Shown here: positions 1 through 9,162 of the stretch, piece after piece
How the letters are laid out: each line of letters opens with the position of its first letter
How positions within the stretch are numbered: position 1 is the first letter of the stretch
Assembly (NCBI GenBank): GCA_037176705.1
Contig: CM073886.1
Location: 26,335,501 to 26,399,500, forward strand
Direction of reading: 5' to 3'
Length of the DNA stretch: 64,000 nt
Source of the DNA: Molossus alvarezi
Taxonomy: Eukaryota; Chordata; Mammalia; Chiroptera; Molossidae
Made by a program: the position numbers and the translations under genes
The notes under the pieces: model-generated
Database searches by the model: none
Told to the model about the DNA's origin: nothing
What the model saw: the letters and a program-made list of their open reading frames with translations, nothing else

Positions 1-1444
1 TTATTGATTTATTGATGAAAGCCATTCTGATGGGTGTGAGGTGATACCTCATTGTGGTTTAAATTTGCATTTCCCTAATGATTAGTGATGTGGAGCATCC
101 TTTCATGTGTCTATTGGCCATCCGTGTGTCCTCTTTAGAGAATGTCTATTTAGGTCCTCTTCCCATTTTTTAATCAGATTTTTTTTTTTGATGTTCAATT
201 GTATGAATTCCTTATAGATTTTGAATATTAACTCTTTATCTGATGTATTATTGGTGAATATCTTTTCCCATTTAGTAGGTTGTCTTATTGTTTTGTTGAT
301 GGTTTCCTTCACTGTGGAAAATCTTTTTAGTTTGGTGTAGTCCTATTTGTTGTAGTCCTATTATTTTTATTTTTTGTTTCTCTTGTCTGAAGAGACATAG
401 CCAAAAGAATATTGCCAAGAGTGATGTCAAAGAGTTTACTGCTTATGTTTTCTTCTAGGAGTTTTATGGTTTTAGGTCTTAAATTTAAGTCTTTAATTCA
501 TTTTGAGTTTATCTTTGTAAATGGTATAAGAAAGTGATCAGATTTCATTCTTTTGCATGTATCTGTTCAGTTTTCCCAACACCATTTATCGAAGACACTG
601 TCTTGACCTCATTGTATATTTTTGCCTCCTTTGTCATAGATTAATTGACTTTATAGATGTGGGTTTATTTCTGTTCCATTGATTTATGTGTCTGTTTTTA
701 TGACAGTACCATAGTGTTTTGAGTACTATAGCCTTTTAGTTTAGTTTGAAATCATATAGTGTGATACCTACAGCTTTGTTGTTCTTTCTCAAGATTGCTT
801 TGGCTATTTGGTCTCTCTTGTGGCTCCAACAAATTTTAGAATTATTTGTTCTAGTTCTGTGGAAAATGCAGTTGGAGCTTTGATAGGGGTTGTGTTGAAT
901 TTGTAGACTGCTTTGGGTAATTTGGATATTTAAACAATATTAATTCTTCCAATCCATGAGCAAGGAATATCTTTTGTGTCTCATTCCATTTCTTTCATCA
1001 TTGTCTTATAGTTTTCAGTGTACAGGTTTTTCACCTTCTTGGTTAACTTTATTTTTATGTATTTTATTCTTTCTTTTTTTTTTTTTTTTCCAAATCTTTA
1101 TTGTTGGATGTAAAATGTATTACAGATGTTCCACATTTTTCCCCCATTGACCCCCTCCTCCCCACTCCCGCCCCCCTCCCACCTTTTCCCACATTATTGT
1201 CTGTGTCCATTGGTTATGTATATAAGTTCTTTGGTTTATTTCTTCCCACCCTCCCAACCCCTTTCCCTTTGAGGTTTGTCAGTCTAGCAATGAATTTGTG
1301 CTTCTTAATCCCTTCACCTTTTTCACCCATTCCCCCAATCCCCTTCCCAACTGGCAACCACCAAAATGTTCTCTGTATCTATGAGAATGTTTCTGTTCTT
1401 CCTGTTCATTTTGTTTGTAGATTCCATTGTTGATTGATATGCAT

Positions 1445-2422
1445 TCATTGCCATTTTGTTTGTTCATACATTTTATCTTTTTCTTCAAAAAGACCCTTCA
1501 TCATTTCATATAATAATGGTTTGGTGGTGATGAACTCCTTTAACTTTTTCTTGTCTGGGAAAGTTTTTGTATGTCCATCGATTCTAAATGACAGCTTTGC
1601 AGGATAGAGTAATTTTGGTTGTAGGTTCTTGGTTTTCATCACTCTAAATATTTCTTGCCACTCCCTTCTGGCCTGCAAAGTTTCTTTTGAGAAATCAGCT
1701 GACAGCCTAATGGGTACTCCCTTGTAGGTAACTATCTGCCTTTCTCTTGCTGCTTTTAATATTCTCTCTTTGTCTTGAACCTTTTGCATTTTGATGATGA
1801 TGTGTCTTGGTGTGTGCCTCTTGGGGTTCATCTTGTTTGGGACTCTCTGTGCTTCCTGGACTTGTATGTCTGTTTCCTTCACCAAGTTAGGAAAGTTTTC
1901 TGCCATTATTGTTTCAAACAGGTTTTCGATTTCTTGTTCTCTCTCTTCTCCTTCGGGCACCCCCAAGATGCGAATGTTGGCACGCTTGAAGTTATCCCAG
2001 AGGCTCCTTACTCTATCCTCATTTTTTTGGATTCTTTTTTCTTTTTGCTCTTCTGATTGGGGATTTTTTGCTTCCTTATATTCCAAATCGATGGTTTGCT
2101 CCTTGGATCTACATACTCTATTATTGAAGCTGTGTAAATTATTCTTTATTTCAGTTAATGCCTCCTTTAATTCTAACTGTGTATCCATGATTTCTAACTG
2201 GTCCTTTTTTATGCTCTTGATGCCCTCCCTAAGTTCACTGAGGTTCTCACTAAGTTCATTGGGCATCCTTATAAGCAGTATTTTGAACTCAGTATCTGTT
2301 AGGTTGCTTATCTCCCTTTCGCTTAGTTCTTTTATTGGGGTTTTGTTCTGTTCTTTCATTTGGGACCTGTTTCTTTGTATCCTCATTTTGGCTGCCTCCC
2401 TGTGTTTGTTTCTGTGTATCAC
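1445..2422 (-). CDS. Intact ORF1 (L1 ORF1p-like) of the HAL1 element
   Basis: 325 codons without a break, counting from the first Met. The real start may be an internal Met (MRIQRNRS, about residue 13), because the first residues vary between copies. The order is a Lys/Arg-rich N-terminus, a Leu-rich coiled coil (about residues 45-105), an RRM-like part (NIRILGVPEGEE) and a basic C-terminal part with RREWQEIF and LLYPAKLSFRIDG. Known L1 ORF1 proteins are trimeric RNA chaperones; here the role is inferred from similarity. It lies in an NDE1 intron, antisense to NDE1. Confidence 0.8.
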   Translation of the reverse strand: MIHRNKHREAAKMRIQRNRSQMKEQNKTPIKELSEREISNLTDTEFKILLIRMPNELSENLSELREGIKSIKKDQLEIMDTQLELKEALTEIKNNLHSFNNRVCRSKEQTIDLEYKEAKNPQSEEQKEKRIQKNEDRVRSLWDNFKRANIRILGVPEGEEREQEIENLFETIMAENFPNLVKETDIQVQEAQRVPNKMNPKRHTPRHIIIKMQKVQDKERILKAARERQIVTYKGVPIRLSADFSKETLQARREWQEIFRVMKTKNLQPKLLYPAKLSFRIDGHTKTFPDKKKLKEFITTKPLLYEMMKGLFEEKDKMYEQTKWQ

Positions 2423-2429
2423 TTAATGA

Positions 2430-3296
2430 GCGGTATGGGGCTCGCTGCTTGTTTGAAAGAATTTAGGAAAAACCTGAAACAGGATCCAAGACCGGCCAAT
2501 CCTATGGCTAAGCAAGTGACAACAGCTAGAAAGTTGTGTGAGGCGGGGCGGGGCGGGGCCTCAGGGAGTCAGCAGGGCGGGGCTACCAGTGTGAGCCAGG
2601 TTGCTGGAGTCCCAGATATGGCGACTGTCTGCCGCCCCAGGGAAGGGCTTACCAAAGGAACAAAGGCCTCTTACAGCACGTTTGTCCCCGAGGAAGGCCC
2701 CTCTCCAGCCCTCGCTCCAGTGCCAAACAGCTCAGTTCTTCCCTGTATGTCTCTGGCGCCCCTCGAGCTGCCTCCCCTCCGAGCTTAGAGGGAGAGAGTC
2801 CGATAAGTCCGTGCGCGGGCCCTTTAGGGAGCTGCCTGGGGCTCAAGCCGCTTCAGCCTCCCTGAGCCTCAGTTTCCGCTGGTTTTTCCAGCCAGAAGTT
2901 ATGGGGACTTCTCTTCCTGGCACTGGAACCCTGAACGGGGCACCTGGTGTGGGACGGGGACCCCTCAGTCCTCAGGAAGGACCTTCCCAGCCGCGGGAGC
3001 CTCCTGATTTTTATCCACCACGCTTGGGTGTGGGACCAGCCCGTCCGCCGCCGCTGCGCTGCCGCCGCCCCCCCTCGCACCGCTGCCCGTCCTACCGGTC
3101 TGGATGTAGCTGCTTTTTTTTTTTTTTCCCCTTAGTTCCGTAGTTGTACGACTTCCATTCAGCTTGATTTCAGGCGGTTTTGAATGATGGTTGTTCTGTA
3201 GTTTAGTTGTAACTTTGATGTGGTTGTGGGAGGACGCGATACCGCGTTTACCTGTGATACCGCGTTTACCTACGCCACCATCTTGACCGGAAGTCC
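2430..3296 (-). promoter_or_regulatory. HAL1 5' UTR / internal promoter region
   Basis: GC- and CpG-rich for this neighbourhood. It has overlapping GC boxes (2544-2562) and an ETS-type CCGGAAGT next to a YY1-like site at the very 5' end (3278-3294). An 18-nt-period duplication (gataccgcgtttacct at 3238 and 3256) is found only in this copy. Promoter role is inferred from the general design of L1 5' UTRs. Confidence 0.5.
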
Positions 3297-4186
3297 TGTA
3301 TTTTATTCTTTCTAATGTGATTGTAAATGGGATTGTTTTCTTAATTTCTCTTTCTGATAGTTGTTATTAGTGTATAGAAATGCCACAGATGTCTGTATAT
3401 TGATTTTGTATCTGCAATTTTACTGAATTCATTTACTAGTTCTAATAGTTTTTTGGTGGATTCTTTTGTGTTATTTCTATATAGTATCATGTCATCCGCA
3501 AATAGTGAGAATTTTACTTCTTCCTTTCTGATTTGGATGCTGTTTATTTTTGTTTTTTTACCTAATTGCTGTGGTAGGACTTACAAAGCTATGTTGGAAA
3601 AAAAGTGGTGAGAGGGCATCCTTGTTTTGTTCCTGATCTTAAAGAAAAAGCATTTGGCTTTTCACATTGAGTATGAGCTGTGGGTTTATCATATATAGCC
3701 TTTATTATGTTGAGGTACATTTCCTCTATACCCATTTTGTTGAGAATGTTTTATCAATATGGATGTTGAATTTTGTCTAATGCGTTTTCTGCATCTATTA
3801 ATATATGAGTTTTATTCTTCATTTTGGTAAGGTGGTGTGTCAGGTTGATGGATTTTGAGATGTTGAACCATCCTTGCATTCCCAGGAATAACACCCACTT
3901 ATTTGATCATGGTGTATGAACCTTTTTAATGTATTGTTCAGTTTGGTTTGCTAATGTTTTTTGCATGTATGTTTATTAAGGATATTCTTTTGTAATTGTT
4001 TTGTTTTTGTGCTGTCCTTGTCTCCTTTTGGTATTAGTGTAATGCTGACCTCATAGAATAAGTTTGGAAGCTTTCCTTTCTTTTCAGTTTTTTGGATGAG
4101 TTTAAGAAGGATGGGTATTATATCTTTGAATGTTTGGTAGAAGTTACCTGTGAAACTCTGGTCGAGGAATTTTGTTTGTTTGAAGG

Positions 4187-4276
4187 CTTTTTTTTTTTTT
4201 TAATCCTCACCCCAGAATATTTTTATATTTATCTTCAGATAGAGCAGGAGGGAGGGAGGGAGGGAGAGGGGGGAGG

Positions 4277-4320
<44 letters not shown>

Positions 4321-4477
4321 TCAATGTGAGAGAGATACATCGATTGGTTGCATCTGCATGACCCCAACCCGTGCCGGGGACAAACAGCAATCAAGGTATG
4401 TGCCCTTGGCCGGAATTGAACCTGGGAGTCTTTGGTCTGTGGGTTGACACTCTAACCACTGAGCAACTGGCCAGGAC
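4187..4477 (-). mobile_element. VES-type SINE with expanded (GA)n
   Basis: Full-length tRNA-derived SINE, head at 4477, flanked by tgtttgaagg repeats (4177-4186, 4478-4487). The internal GA tract has grown to about 40 nt (4276-4315). Confidence 0.85.
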
Positions 4478-4679
4478 TGTTTGAAGGTTTTGATTGTTGA
4501 TTCAATCTTCTTAGTAGGAATAAGTTTATTCAGATTCTGTTTCTTCTGATTCTGTCTTGGAAGATTGTATAGTTCTAGAAATTTATCCATTTCTTCTAAG
4601 TTGTCTAATTTGTTGGTGTATAATTGTTTGTAGTACTTTCTTAAAATTCTTTGTATTTCTATCAATTGAAACTTCTTTC

Positions 4680-4782
4680 CCTTTTTTTTTTTTTTTGTGG
4701 TACGTGCCCCTAGCGGGAACTGAACCTGGGACTTTCTGGTCCGCAGGCCGACACTCAACCACTGAGCCAAACTGACCAGGGC
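4680..4782 (-). mobile_element. Short tRNA-only SINE (mini-VES)
   Basis: About 86 nt of tRNA-like sequence with A and B boxes, ending GGGGCACGTACCAC and then poly(A). The 3' body of the usual SINE is absent. Flanks acttctttc / acttgtttc. It has the same 3' border as the copy at 20547-20649. Confidence 0.75.
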
Positions 4783-4797
4783 ACTTGTTTCATTTTT

Positions 4798-7031
4798 TTT
4801 TTTTCCCCCAAATCTTTATTGTTGGATGTAAAATGTATTACAGATGTTCCACATTTTTCCCCCATTGACCCCCTCCTCCCCAATCCCACCCCCCTCCCAC
4901 CTTTTCCCACACTATTGTCTGTGTCCATTGGTTATGCATATAAGTTCTTTGGTTTATTTCTTCCCACCCCCTCAACCCCTTTCCCTTTGAGCTTTGTCAG
5001 TCTAGCAATGAATTTGTGCTTCTTAATCCCTTCACCTTTTTCACCCATTCCCCCAACCCCGCTCCCAACTGGAAACCAACAAAATGTTCTCTGTATCTAT
5101 GAGAATGTTTCTGTTCTACCTATTCATTTTGTTTGTAGATTCCATTGTCGATAGATATGTATTCATTGCCATTTTGTTTGTTCATACATTTTATCTTTTT
5201 CTTCAAAAAGACCCTTCATCATTTCATATAATAACGGTTTGGTAGTGATGAACTCCTTTAACTTTTTCTTGTCTGGAAAAGTTTTTATATGTCCATTGAT
5301 TCTAAATGACAGCTTTGCAGGATAGAGTAATATTGGTTGTAGGTTCTTGGTTTTCATCACTCTGAATATTTCTTGCCACTCCCTTCTGGCCTGCAAAGTT
5401 TCTTTTGAGAAATCAGCTGACAGCCTAATGGGAACTCCCTTGTAGGTAACTAGCTGCCTTTCTCTTGTTGCTTTTAAGATTCTCTCTTTGTCTTGAACCT
5501 TTTGCATTTTGATGATGATGTGTCTTGGTGTGGGCCTCTTGGGGTTCATCTTGTTTGGGACTCTCTGTGCTTCCTGGACTTGTATGTCTGTTTCCTCAGG
5601 ACCGCAGGCCGACGCTCTAACCGCTGAGCCAAACCGGCCAGGGCTATGTCTGTTTCCTTTACCAAGTTAGGAAAGTTTTCTGCCATTATTGTTTCAAACA
5701 GGTTTTCGATTTCTTGTTCTCTCTGTTCTCCTTCTGGCACCCCCAAGATGCGAATGTTGGCACGCTTGAAGGTGTCCCAGAGGCTCCTTACACTATGCTC
5801 ATTTTTTTGGATTATTTTTTCTTTTGGCTGTTCTGATTGGGGATTTTTTGCTTCCCTATATTCCAAATTGATGGATTGCTCCTTGGATTTACATACTCCA
5901 TTATTGAAGCTGTGTAAATTATTCTTTATTTCAGTTAATGCCTCCTTCAATTCTAACTGTGTATCCATGATTTCTAACTGGTCCTTTTTTATGCTCTTGA
6001 GGCCCTCCCTAAGTTCACTGAGGTTCTCACTAAGTTCATTGAGCATCCTTATAAGCAGTATTTTGAACTCAGTATCTGTTAGGTTGCTGATCTCCATTTC
6101 ACTTAGTTCTTTTATTGGGGTTTTGTTCTGTTCTTTCATTTGGGAACTGTTTCTTTGTCTCCTCATTTTGGCTGCCTCCCTGTGTTTGTTTCAGTGTATT
6201 ATTTAATGAGAGGTATGGGGCTCACTGAGACCAGATGCTGCTTGTTTGAAAGAATTTAGGAAAAACCTGAAGCAGGATCCAAGACAGGCCAATCCTCTGG
6301 TTAAGCAAGTGGCAACAGCTTGGGTGGGCTTGAAAGTTGGGTGGGGCGGGGCCTCAGGGAATTGCCACGGTGGGGCTACCAGTGTGAGCCATGTTGCTGA
6401 AGTCCCAGATATGGCGACTGTCTGCCGCCCCCGGGAAGGGCTCACCAAAGGAACAAAGGCCTCTTACAGCACGTTTGTCCCTGAGAAAGCCCCCTCTCCA
6501 GCCCTCGCTCCAGTGCCAAACAGCTCAGTTCTTCCCTGTATGTCTCTGGTGCCCCTCGAGCTGCCTCCCCTCCAAGCTTAGAGGGAGTGAGTCCAATAAG
6601 TCCGTGCGTGGGCCCTTTAAGGAGCTGCCTGGGGCTCCAGCCACTTCAGCTTCCCTGAGCCTCAATTTCCACTGGTTTTTCCAGCCAGAAGTTATGGGGA
6701 TTCTCTTCCTGGCACTGGAACCCTGAGCGGGGCATCTGGTGTGAGACGGGGACCCCTCAGTCCTCAGGAAGGACCTTCTCAGCCAAGGTATCCTCCTGAT
6801 TTTTATCCGCCACGCTTGGGTGTGGGACCAGTTTGTAGCGCCGCCACCGCCGCCCCTCCTACCAGTCTCGATGTGGCTGCTGCTTTAACTCCGTAGTTGT
6901 AGGACTTCCATTCAGCTGGATTTCAAGCAGTTTTGAATGATGGTTGTTCTGTAGTTTAGTTGTAACTTTGATGTGGTTGTGGGAGGACGCGATACCGCGT
7001 TTACCTACCCGCCATCTTGACCGGAAGTCTC
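4798..7031 (-). mobile_element. Second full-length HAL1-type element, ORF1 broken by a SINE piece
   Basis: Same plan as the copy at 1075-3296: 5' end at 7031, ORF1 in 5163-6166, 3' UTR and poly(A) at 4798. The flanks repeat cacttgtttcattttt / cacttctttcattttt (4782-4797, 7032-7047; one mismatch). A 48-nt SINE head at 5597-5644 plus its duplicated site splits ORF1. The chimeric frame then reads through SINE sequence and stops, so no full ORF1 protein can be made. Confidence 0.87.
5597..5644 (-). mobile_element. 48-nt SINE head fragment inside HAL1 ORF1
   Basis: It matches only the first 48 nt of the full-length VES SINE (head with A box) and has no A-rich tail. It is flanked by exact 14-bp repeats tatgtctgtttcct (5583-5596, 5645-5658), so it is a real insertion. 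The copy at 1075-3296 lacks it. Confidence 0.85.
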
Positions 7032-8170
7032 CACTTCTTTCATTTTTAACTTTATTTGAGACCTTTCTCTTTATTTTTTGGTTAGTCTAGCTAAAGGTTT
7101 GTCAATTTTGTTTATCTTTTCAAAGAACCAGATCTTGGTTTCCTTAATTTTTTTTCTGTTGTCTTTTTAGTGTCTATTTCATTTTTTTTTTTTTATGTTA
7201 TCTTTATTATTTGTTTCCTTCTTACTTTGGGTTTCATTTGTTCTTTTTCTAGTTCCTTTAGGTGTAATGTTAGATTGTTTATCTGAGCTTTTTCTTGTTT
7301 TTTTGAGGTAGGCTAAATACTCTTTTTCCACTGTATTGAACTCAGCTCTGTTTAATGTTAACCTCTCACATATCCTGGGATCTAATTCAGGATTCTCTAT
7401 TTTGCTCCAATGTATAATTTGTGAATTACTATGCCAACATCATAATGACTTGACTACTATGGCTTTATAGTATGTTCTGATTTCTGGCAAGCCACTGGCA
7501 TGTCCTTTATCCCACCCAGATATCATTGATCAAAGCAAGTTCCATGGCCAAGTCATGTCAGGGAGTGGGAAAGTACATTCTACCCACACTGAAGCCATAG
7601 CAAGGGTGTGGATGTAGGGATGGTGACGAATTGGAACCAATAATGCAGTCTAACACAAAGAGATTATACATTGATGTGGTTCAAAAATAACATGCAAAGG
7701 AGTAGAGGTTTTTTATGCAAATTTAACCAAATAAAAATAGAAATTTGTATTTCCCTCTTTTTCACAAAAGAGCATTTTATACACATTGTTTTGTACATCT
7801 TGCTTTTTCACATTCGATGGACCTTGGAGATCTTTCTGTATTGAGACACAGAGCATTTTCCCTCCCTCAAGTGCATAATATTCTATTGTATGGTTGGCAT
7901 TGTATGTATAGTACATAATAATTTATCCAGTCCCCTATGGGTGGATATCTGCTTCATTTCCATTATTTTGCAGAGATAAGCATTGCTGTAATGAGTGGTA
8001 GTATTGCTTGCACAGATGTATATATTTGTAGAATAAGTTCCCAGAAGTGAAATTGCTGGGTCAAACACGTGCATGTGTGATTTTGATAGTTTTGCCCAGT
8101 AAATTGGTTGTACCAGTTGGGTTATACCAATTGGTATACCAGTAAATTGGTTATACCAATTTGTATTTTT

Positions 8171-8416
8171 TTTATTTTTTATTTTTTATCCTCACCCGAG
8201 GACATTTTTCCATTTTTTGTTCATATAGAGTGGGAGGGAGAGAGAGGAAGAGAGAAACATCGATGTGAAGGGACACATCGAGTGGCTGCCACCTGCACGA
8301 CCAACCAGGGCCGGGGACAAACTGCAACCGAGGTACATGCCCTTAGCGGGAACCGAACCCGGGTCTCTCTGTACCGCAGGCCGACGCTCCAACCGCTGAG
8401 CCAAACCGGCCAGGGC
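8171..8416 (-). mobile_element. VES-type SINE
   Basis: Full length, about 246 nt, with exact target-site duplication ccaatttgtattttt (8156-8170, 8417-8431). Well-kept tRNA head, hence fairly young. Confidence 0.88.
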
Positions 8417-8893
8417 CCAATTTGTATTTTTAATAGCTATGTATGTTAACTCCGTATTTTTTAAATACAGTAGCTTCCACTAATAGAGGCTTTTCAAATT
8501 TTGGATTTCTACCAGTCTGATAGGTGATGAATAAGTACATTTCTGAAGTGAGTGACCTTGAGCTCCTTTTCTTATATTTAAGAACTGTTTTATTTCTTTT
8601 ATGTACTGTGGACTCTGTGTCTTTGTTTATAAACGGGATTGTTGGTTGGTTTTGTATTTTCCTATCAATTTCTAGATCTTTATATATTTGTCTGTGATAT
8701 GAATTAAAAATATTTGGAGTTTGTCATTTGTCTTCCAGGTTTGTCTATTGTATGTATGTTACTGTCAAAACTTATTTGATTTCTATGTAGTCAAATTTAT
8801 TAGTCCTAGTTAGAAGGGCCTTTTGCATTCCAACGGAATAAAGCAATTCGCCTATGTTTTCTTCTAGTAGTATTTTTGTCTTTCTCTTTTTCT

Positions 8894-9162
8894 ATTTTTT
8901 TTAAACATATTTTATTTTTTATTTATTTATTTTATCCTCACCCGAGGACATTTTTCGATACTTTGTTCAGATAGAGTGGGAGGGAGAGAGAGAGAGAGAG
9001 AGAAACATCGATGTGAAAGGGACACAAGTGGTTGCCACCCACACGACCCAACCAGGGCTGAGGACAAACTGCAACCGAGGTACACACCGTTAGCGCGAAC
9101 CGAACCCGGGTCTCTCTGGACCGCAGGCCGACACTCTAACCACTGAGCCAAACTGGCCAGGG
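8894..9162 (-). mobile_element. VES-type SINE
   Basis: Full length, head at the 9162 end, GA repeat at about 8988-9003, flanked by ctctttttct (8884-8893, 9163-9172). Confidence 0.87.

Larger units (their letters stand above)
1075..3296 (-). mobile_element. HAL1-type half-L1, full length, with 17-bp target-site duplication
   Basis: A 2.2-kb retroposon with its 5' end at 3296 (ACTTCCGGTCAAGATGG-type start), a GC-rich 5' UTR of about 0.9 kb, ORF1 (1445-2422), a 3' UTR of about 0.35 kb and a poly(A) tail (poly-T 1075-1089). No endonuclease or reverse-transcriptase ORF lies between ORF1 and the tail. The flanks repeat tgtattttattctttct exactly (1058-1074 and 3297-3313), so this is a complete insertion and not an internally deleted remnant. 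It needs enzymes from another L1. Confidence 0.88.
1..7365 (-). mobile_element. Old L1 (ORF2 part), split by later insertions
   Basis: Reads as the reverse complement of L1 ORF2, ending within the 5' half of the ORF near 7365. The surviving pieces are 1-1074, 3297-4186, 4478-4679 and 7032-7365. Between them sit two HAL1 elements and two SINEs, each with its own target-site duplication. No open reading frame of note survives. Confidence 0.85.

Noticed and set aside
1101..1433. Pro-rich open frame of 110 codons (also at 4819-5154)
   Set aside because: Antisense of the HAL1 3' UTR, repeated in each copy; no sign of coding selection.
8192..8404. Recurrent short frames starting MAQRLERRPAVQRDPGSV at many places
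   Set aside because: Translation of the VES SINE head and body; it recurs at every SINE copy.
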